A DNA stretch of 59,821 nucleotides, from contig JAEWQS010000004.1 of NCBI GenBank assembly GCA_023399095.1, positions 1 to 59,821 of the forward strand, read 5' to 3'. The number at the start of each line of letters is the position of its first letter. Position 1 is the first letter of the stretch. The stretch comes from Bacillota bacterium (GTDB taxonomy: Bacteria > Bacillota > Clostridia > Christensenellales > SZUA-584). The notes below the pieces were generated by a model that worked only from the letters and a program-made list of their open reading frames with translations, did not search any database and was not told the DNA's origin. A program made the position numbers and the translations under genes. Below, in pieces: positions 1 through 8,657 of the stretch.

Positions 1-991
1 TCTCGGAATTCTCGCCGCCCATCACGCCCGCAATACCGATAGTCCCCTGAGCATCACAAATCATCAGCATGTCGTTAGAGAGCGTCCGCACTTTTGAGTC
101 CAACGTTGTAATCGTTTCGTTGTCCTCAGCGCGTCTTACGATTATCTTTCCGCCGCGTATGTCTGTATGATCAAACGCGTGCATCGGCTGCCCCGTTTCC
201 AGCATGACGAAATTCGTGATATCCACGATGTTGTTGATGGAACGTACCCCCGCAGTCATTAGCCGGTCTTTCAGCCACTTGGGCGACGGACCGATTTTGA
301 CGTTTCTCACGGCTCTCGCAATATATCTCGGACAAAGCTCGCTGTCGCGCACTTCTACTTTTACGTAATCCAATATGTTTCCGCCGCATTCTGTAAAGCT
401 CGTATCCGGCAGTGTTAGTTGTTCTCCGAGCGATGCCGCGCACTCACGCGCCACGCCAACGATAGAGAGACAGTCTGGCCGGTTCGCGCCCACCTCGATA
501 TCAAGAACGGTATCATCGAGCCCGAGCAGCTCGCGCAACGGCGTGCCGAGCGCTGCATCCTCACGAATAATCATAATACCGTCCACATCCGCGCCCGGAT
601 AATCCGCAGCGCTTATGCCCAGTTCCTGCCCCGAGCACAGCATACCGAACGAAAAAACGCCGCGCAGTTTGCTCTTGCTGATTTTGATGCCATTGGACAG
701 ACTTGCGCCGATCATCGCGACAGGCACAAGCGCACCTTCGAATATATTTTTTGCGCCGCACACAATCTGCAGCGTTTCTGTGCCAACGTTAACCTCGCAC
801 ACCGAAAGCTTATCCGCGTCCGGATGCGGCTTGATGGAATCAAGCCGCCCGATAATCACGTTGTCAAGCCCCGCGCCCAGCTCATCATAACCGTCCACGG
901 CGCTGCCTGTCATAATCAGCCTCTGCGAAAGCTGCTCAGGCGAAATATCCATATCTACATAATCACACAGCCATTTGTATGGTGCTTTCAT
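1..991 (-). CDS. pheT: Phenylalanyl-tRNA synthetase beta subunit (N-terminal part, cut by window edge)
   Basis: This is the N-terminal ~330 residues of the beta chain of the alpha2-beta2 PheRS, which charges tRNA-Phe in the cytoplasm. The frame starts with ATG at 991 (MKAPYKWLCDYVDMDIS) and stays open to the left edge. Residues ~40-150 read as the OB-fold tRNA-binding domain (GLDNVIIGRL, HPDADKLSVCEV, IVCGAKN). They are followed by the B3/B4 region (EVGANRPDCLSIVGVARE) and the segment NNIVDITNFVMLETGQPMHAFD, typical of bacterial PheT. A GGAGGAATT ribosome site lies just upstream of the ATG. The pheS stop is only 13 nt upstream, so the two are one operon under the Phe T-box. The C-terminal part lies outside the window. 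Confidence 0.96.
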   Translation of the reverse strand, partial: MKAPYKWLCDYVDMDISPEQLSQRLIMTGSAVDGYDELGAGLDNVIIGRLDSIKPHPDADKLSVCEVNVGTETLQIVCGAKNIFEGALVPVAMIGASLSNGIKISKSKLRGVFSFGMLCSGQELGISAADYPGADVDGIMIIREDAALGTPLRELLGLDDTVLDIEVGANRPDCLSIVGVARECAASLGEQLTLPDTSFTECGGNILDYVKVEVRDSELCPRYIARAVRNVKIGPSPKWLKDRLMTAGVRSINNIVDITNFVMLETGQPMHAFDHTDIRGGKIIVRRAEDNETITTLDSKVRTLSNDMLMICDAQGTIGIAGVMGGENSE

Positions 992-1004
992 CTAATAATT
1001 CCTC

Positions 1005-2027
1005 CTATTTGAACTGGGACAGAAAACGAATGTCGTTCTCAAAGAGCAGCCGGATATCTGTGATACCATATTTGATGGATGCCAATCTGTCCAGCCCCAT
1101 GCCAAAAGCAAAGCCTGAATATGCTTCTGGATCGATACCACAGTTTCGCAGCACGTTTGGGTGAACCATGCCGCACCCCAGAACCTCGATCATACCAGTA
1201 CCCTTGCAAACACCGCAGCCCTTGCCATGGCACTTAGCGCATGTCGCATCCACCTCTGCACTGGGTTCCGTAAACGGAAAGTGACCCGGTCTGAATTTCG
1301 TTTTGGTATCTTCGCCGTAAAACTCTTTCAGAACGGTATCCAGTGTATGCTTCAGATGCGCAAGGCTGATATTATGCCCCACGACCAGCCCTTCAACTTG
1401 ATTGAACACGGGCGAATGAGTGGCGTCCACATCATCGCTTCGGTAAACACGGCCCGGACAGATCATGCGGATGGGCGGCTTCTGGCTGAGCATCGTACGT
1501 ATCTGCACCGGAGATGTATGCGGACGCAAGACGATATCTTCCGTTATATAAAACGTGTCTTGCATATCGCGCGCGGGATGCTCTTTGGGAATGTTGAGCA
1601 TCTCAAAGCTATACTTATCATACTCGATCTCAGGGCCATCCATCACGGAAAAACCCATGCTCACGAATATATCTCGCAACTCATAGTAAATGCGTGTCAG
1701 CGGATGCAAGCCGCCTATTGCACTCTTTTTCCCCGGCAATGTGATGTCTATGGCCTCAGTCTCAAGCCTTTCTTCTTTTTCAAAGCGCTTTAAATCGCTC
1801 GTTTTTTCTTCAAGAGCCTCTGTCAGCACATCCCGCACTTCATTGACGCGCTTGCCGAACAGCGGACGTTCTTCCGCAGGCAGATCCTTCATACTGCGAA
1901 GCGATGCCGTCAGTTCGCCTTTTTTACCCAGCAATTTGACGCGCAAATTCTCAATTTCTGACGCTGATGTGCAGCCTTTGATCTGCTCCAGCGCATTTTT
2001 TTGCAATTCACTCAATCCGTTTTCCAT
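1005..2027 (-). CDS. pheS: Phenylalanyl-tRNA synthetase alpha subunit
   Basis: Catalytic alpha subunit of PheRS, 340 aa, the usual bacterial length. The N-terminal coiled-coil arm (residues ~1-90) is followed by the class II catalytic core, with motif 2 (RMICPGRVYRSDDVDATHSPVFNQVEG) and motif 3 (GFAFGMGLDRLASIKYGI). The HPLTRIYYELRDIF segment is typical of PheS. The start ATG at 2027 has an AAAGGAG ribosome site 5 nt away. It is first in the pheS-pheT operon and is preceded by a T-box leader, so expression should respond to uncharged tRNA-Phe. Nothing is odd in the sequence. Confidence 0.97.
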   Translation of the reverse strand: MENGLSELQKNALEQIKGCTSASEIENLRVKLLGKKGELTASLRSMKDLPAEERPLFGKRVNEVRDVLTEALEEKTSDLKRFEKEERLETEAIDITLPGKKSAIGGLHPLTRIYYELRDIFVSMGFSVMDGPEIEYDKYSFEMLNIPKEHPARDMQDTFYITEDIVLRPHTSPVQIRTMLSQKPPIRMICPGRVYRSDDVDATHSPVFNQVEGLVVGHNISLAHLKHTLDTVLKEFYGEDTKTKFRPGHFPFTEPSAEVDATCAKCHGKGCGVCKGTGMIEVLGCGMVHPNVLRNCGIDPEAYSGFAFGMGLDRLASIKYGITDIRLLFENDIRFLSQFK

Positions 2028-2107
2028 ACTATCTCCTTTGTCCTTTCACACAAGAGCGATGCTCCAAGCACACCACCCTCACCGACTATACATCGGGCCC
2101 CGGAAAT

Positions 2108-2326
2108 AAAAAAGACATTCGCCTTGGGGCGAAAGTCCGCGGTACCACCCAAATTCACTTTGCGTTTGCAAAGCCTGTTCACGTCATAACGGAACGACCC
2201 GGCCCAAAATTTGGGCTGCTCAACCTGTGAATATCCTCCGTGCATGCAAGCGAACGCTTCCAGCCAAGGCGTCCGTCTCTTTCGGGGTGTGATTTGTCTT
2301 GCAATTTGCATGGGTCTTTTCAGGTT
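2108..2326 (-). promoter_or_regulatory. Phe T-box riboswitch leader of pheST
   Basis: On the minus strand the conserved T-box core TGGTACCGCGG lies at 2137-2147. It is followed by an intrinsic terminator (TTCGCC-CCAA-GGCGAA then TGTCTTTTTT, 2108-2133). At the 5' end AACCTG (2321-2326) can pair with CAGGTT to close Stem I. A UUC codon (2229-2231) followed by A lies where a specifier loop is expected, matching Phe. Uncharged tRNA-Phe would stabilise the antiterminator built on the T-box core and let RNA polymerase read into pheS. Confidence 0.93.
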
Positions 2327-2346
2327 TCACCGCATTTAATGTCCGC

Positions 2347-2376
2347 ATTATAGCACAGAGGAGCTAATCTTTTCAA
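2347..2376 (-). promoter_or_regulatory. Sigma-A-type promoter of pheST
   Basis: On the minus strand TTGAAA (2371-2376) and TATAAT (2347-2352) are separated by 18 nt. Transcription would start near 2340, about 15 nt before the T-box Stem I. The -35 box overlaps the last codons of the upstream methyltransferase gene, so pheST has its own promoter. Confidence 0.8.
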
Positions 2377-3128
2377 GCCCGTATTTTATATATCAATATA
2401 CCTGCGGCCACAGCGGCGTTCAGGCTCTCGGCTTGTCCGTACATTGGTATGCGTATGCGATCTGTGCAAAGCGCCAGCATATCCTCCGATAAGCCGCGCG
2501 CTTCGTTGCCGATCACAAGGCAAGTCCGCGCCGCTTCCAGATCAAATTCCTCCGAGCCCTCGATATCCGCGCAGGCGATCCGATAACCGCGCGTCAAAAG
2601 CTTGGATGCATAAAGCACAAGATCTTCATAGAGCACAGGCAAATGGAATATGCTGCCCATAGACGCACGCACAGCTTTGGGTGAGAAGCAATCTGCGCTT
2701 TCTTCCGAAAGCACCACGCCCACGCAGCCTGCCGCATCCGCTGTCCGAATGATCGTCCCCACATTTTGCGGATCCTGCACACCATCCAGCGCCACAATAA
2801 ACCCGTCGTTAACATCGGCGTGCAGCGGCTTTAAAGCGACCGCCGCGATGCCCTGCGGCGTTTTGCAGTCGCTGATGGATGCCATCACATGCTCTTCAAC
2901 GGCATACACACGCCGTCCCAAATTAATCGCTCGCTGTGTCAACTCGTCGTATTGTGCGCCGCTGACAATCAAGCTGCTTAAAATGTCCGGCATATGCGTC
3001 ATAAGCTCACGAACGCATTTTTCACCTTCCACCAAAAAAGCGCCAAGATTAATGCGTCCTTTTTTGGTCTTCAGTGTTTTTGCCATCTTTACAAAATCAT
3101 TTTGGGTACTTGTGATGCGCGTATCCAC
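2373..3128 (-). CDS. TrmH/SpoU-family RNA 2'-O-methyltransferase
   Basis: SAM-dependent RNA ribose methyltransferase of the SPOUT class, 251 aa, probably acting on 23S rRNA. The N-terminal substrate-binding domain (residues ~15-90, FLVEGEKCVREL) is followed by the three SPOUT motifs: NVGTIIRTADAAG, LVIGNEARGLS and IPMYGQAESLNAAVAAG, whose residues form the trefoil knot. The frame is open further upstream, but a GTG at 3128 has GGAGG 6 nt away and starts one base after the stop of the preceding lipoprotein gene; that start gives the usual family length. The exact target nucleotide cannot be read from sequence. It is the last gene of the polA operon. Confidence 0.9.
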   Translation of the reverse strand: MDTRITSTQNDFVKMAKTLKTKKGRINLGAFLVEGEKCVRELMTHMPDILSSLIVSGAQYDELTQRAINLGRRVYAVEEHVMASISDCKTPQGIAAVALKPLHADVNDGFIVALDGVQDPQNVGTIIRTADAAGCVGVVLSEESADCFSPKAVRASMGSIFHLPVLYEDLVLYASKLLTRGYRIACADIEGSEEFDLEAARTCLVIGNEARGLSEDMLALCTDRIRIPMYGQAESLNAAVAAGILIYKIRA

Positions 3129-3129
3129 G

Positions 3130-4773
3130 TTATGCCTCCGGCTCCTCAATAAATATGTACCATTGCGGTATCGACGGGAATAAATTTCTGTCACGGAAAT
3201 TATCCGAAATATTGAGCGTTGCGTTATAAAGCAGCGCGTTCGTCCTGTAATAAAGCCCAATCTGAGGCATTTGCGCCAGGAACTGATCTTCCATGGATGA
3301 ATACGCTTCTTTGATCTTATCTTCGCTGAGCGCTGTAGCGCAATTTGTGAGCAGTCCGTCCAGCATGGTATCAGAAAACTTACCATAGTTATGGCGTCCC
3401 TCGGTTCCCACAAGATTCGCGATATCAGGGTTTATGTCCATGTAGAACGTGCAAAGAGCCAAATCAAATATGCCGCTTTCGAGACTCGTTTTATAATCTG
3501 CAGGTTCCTTCTCGACAATATTAACGGTTATTCCGCATTCCAGCAATTGTGCGGCAATATTCTGCGCTACATCTGTTCGGTATGTCTCTTCACTGTTCGC
3601 AAGTATGAGCAGATCAACCGTCAGCTCACTGATACTATCGCCTTCCACCTTCTCAAACTGATCATCCTCATCCAAGTCTTTCCATCCTGAAAGCCCAAGC
3701 AATTCAATGGCTTTTTGCTGGTTGAACTCATATATTTTTGACGAACCGCCAGACAGATAAGAATCCGGCGAAACAGGATAATCCGTCGCCACAGCATGCC
3801 CGAGCAATGCTTTTGAAACCACTTCTCGCTTGTCCATTGCATAGGCCACGGCCTGGCGCAGGTTGACATCGCTGAATATACCATTCATGTTGGGCGCAAG
3901 GCAGTCATAGTATTGTGTCAAATAGTCCTTGTATTCAATTTCCTGATACTTTTGATAAGTGTCCACCGTGAGCGAGGACGTGGTCACAATGTCCAAAAGA
4001 TTTTGTTCAAATTGATTCATCTCAGCATCATGATCGGAAATGCATATGGCCGTGAGTTTTTGTATATATGGCGCTTGCTTCCACCATGACGGGTTAACCT
4101 CAAAGGAAACCTGCTCCATCATATCAAATTCTGTCACCTGATATGGTCCGGTGCCCACCGGCTTAGCCGTATCAATGTTTTCAGATTCGCAATACGACTT
4201 GCACAGCACTGGAAATGTCATGAAATAAACAGCGGCATAACCGGGAGAGTTTTGGCTGATTTGTATTGTATATTCGTCCGGCGCAGTCCAAGCTGCAATC
4301 AGCTCCTTGTTTTGCACATAGTTGGAATCCTTATTGGTTAACGTCATAAGCTGATCGATGGTATATTTAATATCCGCCGATGTCATTTCGCCGTTTTCAT
4401 CCTGCCATTTCACGCCTTTTCTTAAATGAAACGTCCAATTCATACCCGTATCATCGACTTCCCACGTCTCCACAAGCTCCGGCTGAGCCTTGCCGTCCGT
4501 ACCGATTCGAATCGGTTGTTCATAGATCAACGAAAGCATATTATACAGCTCAACATTCTTTGTTTTCAGCGGATTCACCGCCACCGGATCCAGCCGAGGC
4601 GCGGGGAAAACAATCTCACCACCCGTTGTGGGGACAGCCTCTTTAATAACCGGCGGAAGCGTGTATTGGGGTATCGTTTCCGCTGCAGTTTCCGTTTGTT
4701 TATCTGGTCCGCACGCGCTGAAAACGAGTATAAGAATTGCCAAAAGAGCGGCAAATATCTTTTTAAAATTCAT
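3130..4773 (-). CDS. Peptide/solute-binding lipoprotein of ABC family 5 (DppA/OppA-like)
   Basis: Extracellular substrate-binding lipoprotein, 547 aa, the usual length for SBP family 5. From ATG 4773 the N-terminus is a lipoprotein signal (MNFKKIFAALLAILILVFSAC), with the lipidated Cys at the end of the lipobox FSAC. Family hallmarks are WTFHLRKGVKWQDENG, VGTGPYQVTEF and a C-terminal half with LRQAVAYAMDKREVV. AAGGGA precedes the start, which overlaps the transglycosylase gene by 11 nt. No permease or ATPase gene is nearby, so it is an orphan binding protein whose partner must be elsewhere or absent. The ligand is unknown. Confidence 0.9.
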   Translation of the reverse strand: MNFKKIFAALLAILILVFSACGPDKQTETAAETIPQYTLPPVIKEAVPTTGGEIVFPAPRLDPVAVNPLKTKNVELYNMLSLIYEQPIRIGTDGKAQPELVETWEVDDTGMNWTFHLRKGVKWQDENGEMTSADIKYTIDQLMTLTNKDSNYVQNKELIAAWTAPDEYTIQISQNSPGYAAVYFMTFPVLCKSYCESENIDTAKPVGTGPYQVTEFDMMEQVSFEVNPSWWKQAPYIQKLTAICISDHDAEMNQFEQNLLDIVTTSSLTVDTYQKYQEIEYKDYLTQYYDCLAPNMNGIFSDVNLRQAVAYAMDKREVVSKALLGHAVATDYPVSPDSYLSGGSSKIYEFNQQKAIELLGLSGWKDLDEDDQFEKVEGDSISELTVDLLILANSEETYRTDVAQNIAAQLLECGITVNIVEKEPADYKTSLESGIFDLALCTFYMDINPDIANLVGTEGRHNYGKFSDTMLDGLLTNCATALSEDKIKEAYSSMEDQFLAQMPQIGLYYRTNALLYNATLNISDNFRDRNLFPSIPQWYIFIEEPEA

Positions 4774-5329
4774 CGTATAATCCCTTGTAAATCTGATAGT
4801 TTCTTGTGACTTTGACGAGATAGTTTTCCGTTTCGGGGAATGGAATATCACCAAGTTCATCGTCGCCAGCCCACTCCTTCACGTTATTCGGCCCGGCGTT
4901 GTAACCAGCCATCACCTTGTTTTGATCGCCTTCAAACATATCGTCAAGGTAACGCAGATACCAGCAGCCAATGCGTATGTTCACATCCGGCTGGGTCAGC
5001 ATATCGGTTGAAAAATCAGATATGCCGATTTTCTCCGCTGCCCATGTGCCCGTATCCGGCATGATCTGCATAAGGCCAACAGCTCCCCGATGAGACACAG
5101 CCGTTTCATCAAAACCGCTTTCCGTGGATATCACTGCGCTGACAAAGTACGCATCAAGCGCGTATTCATCGCTGTATCTTTTAATCTCGTCTTTAAACTC
5201 AAGCGGATAGATATTATAAACGACGATGCCGCGCAACAGCAAGGCCACTGCGCAAACCAAAACGATGCATACAATTGTCCAAGTCCTGATATTATTGTCT
5301 GTGGCTTTCCTCTTTCTTTGTCCTGCCAT
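4763..5329 (-). CDS. Membrane-anchored lytic transglycosylase (SLT domain)
   Basis: Peptidoglycan-cleaving lytic transglycosylase, 188 aa. One N-terminal membrane helix (residues ~17-40) anchors it, and the SLT domain (residues ~45-180) faces outside. Catalytic Glu is in the STESGF motif (VSAVISTESGFDETAVS). GAVGLMQIMPDT and AGYNAGPNNVKEW are the other family motifs. ATG at 5329 has a GAGGT ribosome site. The gene sits between coaE and the solute-binding lipoprotein with overlaps or tiny gaps, so it is in the polA operon. Confidence 0.92.
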   Translation of the reverse strand: MAGQRKRKATDNNIRTWTIVCIVLVCAVALLLRGIVVYNIYPLEFKDEIKRYSDEYALDAYFVSAVISTESGFDETAVSHRGAVGLMQIMPDTGTWAAEKIGISDFSTDMLTQPDVNIRIGCWYLRYLDDMFEGDQNKVMAGYNAGPNNVKEWAGDDELGDIPFPETENYLVKVTRNYQIYKGLYDEF

Positions 5330-5337
5330 AAACTACC

Positions 5338-5916
5338 TCACATTTTTGGTTGTTTGATAAGCGCATCAATGCGCCGTTGCAGCGCTTCAATGCTGCCGCT
5401 GTTGTCAACAATCTCATCAGCATACGGCTTCATTTCCTCATCACTGAGCTGGCTTTTTATCCGCCGCTCGACTTCTCGCGCTGTGAGACCATCCCGTTTC
5501 ATCACGCGCTCCACACGCGTTTTCTTATCCGCCACCACCAACCAAATACGATCAACCGTTTTATGCATGTCTGTCTGTATAAGCAGCGCCGCGTCGATGA
5601 ACACGCGGCCTTCTATTGTTCTCGCCAGCTTTTCTATGCGCGCCAATATCAACGGATGCAGCGTGTCGTTGAGTATCTTTAGGCGCTCCTCATCATTAAA
5701 CACCTCGGCTGCGAGTTTTTTTCTGTTAAGTTCGCCGTTTTCAAGAAAAAAGGAATCTCCGAACACCTGTTGTAGTGCTCGCGCTCCGTCTTCCCCTGGC
5801 TCGACAATCTGCTTTGAGACCTCGTCAGCACAGATCACGTATTCACCAAGATTGCGTAAATACCGCGTCACCTCGGATTTCCCCGATCCAATGCCGCCTG
5901 TAATCCCGATTCTCAT
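5338..5916 (-). CDS. coaE: Dephospho-CoA kinase
   Basis: Last enzyme of coenzyme A synthesis, phosphorylating the 3'-OH of dephospho-CoA with ATP, 192 aa. The Walker A loop GITGGIGSGKS is at the N-terminus. VICADEVSKQIVEPG and the lid segment MKRDGLTAREVERRIKSQ match the family. The start ATG overlaps the polA stop by 4 nt (ATGA), so the two are translationally coupled. The polA-coaE order is common in Firmicutes. Confidence 0.96.
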   Translation of the reverse strand: MRIGITGGIGSGKSEVTRYLRNLGEYVICADEVSKQIVEPGEDGARALQQVFGDSFFLENGELNRKKLAAEVFNDEERLKILNDTLHPLILARIEKLARTIEGRVFIDAALLIQTDMHKTVDRIWLVVADKKTRVERVMKRDGLTAREVERRIKSQLSDEEMKPYADEIVDNSGSIEALQRRIDALIKQPKM

Positions 5917-8468
5917 TTCGCATCCAGCCAGTTACTGCCCACACTGACCTGTGCTTTGAGCGGCACATCCATTGGATACGCGTTCTCCATGCACTCTTTG
6001 AGCAGTTTACTCACAGCGCTCACTTCATCCGCAGCGGTATCGATGACCAATTCATCGTGCACCTGCAAAATCAGTTTTGAGCGATATCCGCCCTCACTCA
6101 GCTTCTTAGACACATCAACCATCGCAATTTTGATAATATCGGCGGCTGTGCCCTGTATGGGCGTATTGAGAGCAGCCCGTTCGCCAAACGAACGGACATT
6201 ATAATTACTGGAGCGAAGCTCTGGCAAATAACGGCGGCGTCCAAGCAGCGTTGTGACAAAGCCGTCGGCCTTGGCTTTGGCAATAATCTCGTCCATATAG
6301 GCTCGCACACCTGAAAATCGCGCGAAATATCGATCGATATAACTGGCTGCTTTTTTAACCGGAATATTCAGGTTTCTTGCAAGCCCGAAATCGCTGATTC
6401 CATAAACAATGCCGAAATTAACGGCCTTTGCACTGCGTCTCATATCATCCGACACGGTTTCAATTGGCACACCAAATACCTCGGAAGCGGTGCGTGTGTG
6501 GATGTCTATCCCCGATGCAAACGCATCCTTCATCACGTCGTCGCCCGATATCGCGGCAAGAATGCGCAGCTCGATCTGCGAGTAGTCTGCCGCCACAAGG
6601 CTTCGGTCATCCGTAGACGGCAGAAACAACCGGCGTATCTCGCGCCCTTCCTGCGTACGTATAGGAATATTCTGCAGATTGGGTTCCTTGCTGGAAATGC
6701 GGCCCGTCACTGTGGATATCTGCACAAATGTCGTATGCACGAAACCGCTTGAATCGGCAATCTTTCTCAGGCCGTCAAGATATGTACTTTTCAGCTTTGT
6801 AAGCCGTCTGTATTCAATGATCTTTTCAATCACAGGATGCATATCGGAAAGCTTTTCAAGCACCTCGATATCCGTGGAATAACCTGTTTTGCTTTTCTTG
6901 CCCGCAGGCAGACCCAGCCGTTCAAACAGCACCTGTCCAAGCTGCCTTGTCGAATTGATGTTAAAATCCGAAAAACCGCACAGATCATATATCGCTGTGG
7001 TGAGCGCTTCTATCTCCGCTGTGAGTTTATCATCGTAGACTTTGAGCTCCTGTAAGTCGATGCGGAAGCCCGTCTGCTCCATATCCAGCAGCACACGCAT
7101 CAGCGGCATCTCAATATTATGATAGACGAACCAGACGCCGTCTTCCTTCAGCTTTTGCATCTGCGCGCCATACATGCCATATATCGCGGCAGCGCATCCG
7201 CTTAGCTTATACTTCTCCGCAAGACTGCCCAACGACAAACCAGCTGATGACGGATCAATTGCGTATTCAGCAAGCTTTGTGTCAAAAATTTCGCCTTTAA
7301 CCGCCACACCAAAGTCACTCAGCATGGGAATCACGGATTTTGCGTCATACAGCAGCTTGGTAATACCGGCGTCTTCCAGCAGCGGCTGCAGCGCATGAAG
7401 CACCGTTTCTGGCGAGAAATCCATATTCAGCAAAGAATGCTCTGAAACAATCACGTATTGCTTATCATCAGAAAAAGCCAGCGTCATATCGTTACCGAAA
7501 TCGAAAGCCAGCACATCCTGCCGCCAAGCCTGCTCAACAGCGTCTTTGAGCAGCTCTGCGTTATCGATTTTTATGCATTCAATTTCTTTCTTCTGTGGCT
7601 GCTCCACAGCAGCACCAACACGTTTCATTAACGATGTAAAGGTCAGCCTTTTAAAAATGGGACCCGCATTTTCTGCCGTCAGTCCCGAAAACGACAGCTC
7701 CGGCAACGATACTTCAACAGGCGCGTACACATCGATTTTCGCGAGTGACCGGCTTAATTCTGCGAGTTCTTTGTTATCAGACAGCTTCTCTTTGAGCTTG
7801 CCCTTCACCTCATCGATATGCGCATACACGCCATCCATATTCTTATATGCATGCAAGAGATTGAGCGCGGTCTTCTCGCCCACACCGGGCACGCCGGGTA
7901 TGTTGTCTGATTTATCCCCCATAAAGCCTTTCAAATCTACGATCTGCTCAGGGCTTAGCTGATAAACCTCGTCAAGCTTTTGGGTATCATAGATTTCAAG
8001 CTCACTCACGCCCTTGCGCGTGAGCATCACACGGCAAGAATCCGAAACAAGCTGCAGCGCATCCTTATCACCCGTTAGCAGAACGGAATTCATTTCATTT
8101 TCCGCAGCGATCCTTGACAGCACGCCCAAAATATCGTCGGCCTCGTAGCCTTCCTTTTCCAAAACGGTAATGCCGATGTCTTTAAGCGCCTTTTTGATTG
8201 TGCTGAACTGCGGGATCAGCTCCTCAGGCGTCTCTTTGCGCGTACCCTTATATTCTGTAAAAACGTCATGTCTAAACGTTTTGCCCTTCATATCAAACGC
8301 GATGGCAACATAATCGGGTGTCAGCGCCGAAAGTGCATTGATCATCATGGAAAAAAAGCCATAAACGGCATTTGTATATTCTCCGTCGGCATTGGTCATT
8401 ATAGGAAGCGCATAAAAGGCCCGATGCATTAAGCTGTTGCCATCCACGGCCATCAATGTTTTCTTCAT
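5913..8468 (-). CDS. polA: DNA polymerase I
   Basis: Repair and Okazaki-fragment polymerase, 851 aa. Domains in order: 5'-3' exonuclease (residues ~1-290: AVDGNSLMHRAFYALP, LTGDKDALQLVSD, GVPGVGEKTALNLL), a 3'-5' exonuclease-like fold (~300-460) and the family A polymerase (~470-851: DYSQIELRILA, RRSAKAVNFGIVYGIS, LQVHDELVID). In the middle domain the proofreading acidic residues are not conserved (FDFGND where active enzymes have DxE), so it probably does not proofread, as in Bacillus-type Pol I. ATG 8468 is preferred over the ATG 21 nt upstream because GGAG lies 6 nt before it. It heads the minus-strand operon. Confidence 0.96.
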   Translation of the reverse strand: MKKTLMAVDGNSLMHRAFYALPIMTNADGEYTNAVYGFFSMMINALSALTPDYVAIAFDMKGKTFRHDVFTEYKGTRKETPEELIPQFSTIKKALKDIGITVLEKEGYEADDILGVLSRIAAENEMNSVLLTGDKDALQLVSDSCRVMLTRKGVSELEIYDTQKLDEVYQLSPEQIVDLKGFMGDKSDNIPGVPGVGEKTALNLLHAYKNMDGVYAHIDEVKGKLKEKLSDNKELAELSRSLAKIDVYAPVEVSLPELSFSGLTAENAGPIFKRLTFTSLMKRVGAAVEQPQKKEIECIKIDNAELLKDAVEQAWRQDVLAFDFGNDMTLAFSDDKQYVIVSEHSLLNMDFSPETVLHALQPLLEDAGITKLLYDAKSVIPMLSDFGVAVKGEIFDTKLAEYAIDPSSAGLSLGSLAEKYKLSGCAAAIYGMYGAQMQKLKEDGVWFVYHNIEMPLMRVLLDMEQTGFRIDLQELKVYDDKLTAEIEALTTAIYDLCGFSDFNINSTRQLGQVLFERLGLPAGKKSKTGYSTDIEVLEKLSDMHPVIEKIIEYRRLTKLKSTYLDGLRKIADSSGFVHTTFVQISTVTGRISSKEPNLQNIPIRTQEGREIRRLFLPSTDDRSLVAADYSQIELRILAAISGDDVMKDAFASGIDIHTRTASEVFGVPIETVSDDMRRSAKAVNFGIVYGISDFGLARNLNIPVKKAASYIDRYFARFSGVRAYMDEIIAKAKADGFVTTLLGRRRYLPELRSSNYNVRSFGERAALNTPIQGTAADIIKIAMVDVSKKLSEGGYRSKLILQVHDELVIDTAADEVSAVSKLLKECMENAYPMDVPLKAQVSVGSNWLDAK

Positions 8469-8549
8469 TGAATCTCCAAATCGTTTCACAATTTAAGTAC
8501 AGTATATCATCATTTTAAAAAGAACAAAAGTGACTAATTGGCTGCCATG

Positions 8550-8581
8550 GCAAAAAAAGAAGTCGCGATTTGCATCACGAC
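8550..8581 (-). terminator. Intrinsic terminator of the hutP-cmk-plsC-ispH/rpsA operon
   Basis: On the minus strand GTCGTGAT-GCAA-ATCGCGAC forms an 8-bp stem (one G-U pair) followed by TTCTTTTTTTG. It lies about 75 nt after the ispH-rpsA stop and upstream of polA. Confidence 0.85.
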
Positions 8582-8657
8582 CAATGTAAAGGGGGTCTTA
8601 ATATATTTTGTGAGGTCATTAATCATTATTACCAGATTAGTCACAAATATTCAAGTC

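Noticed and set aside
2012..2311. 99-aa minus-strand open frame upstream of pheS
   Set aside because: It lies entirely in the T-box leader, whose core, specifier and terminator explain the sequence; the protein has no family pattern.
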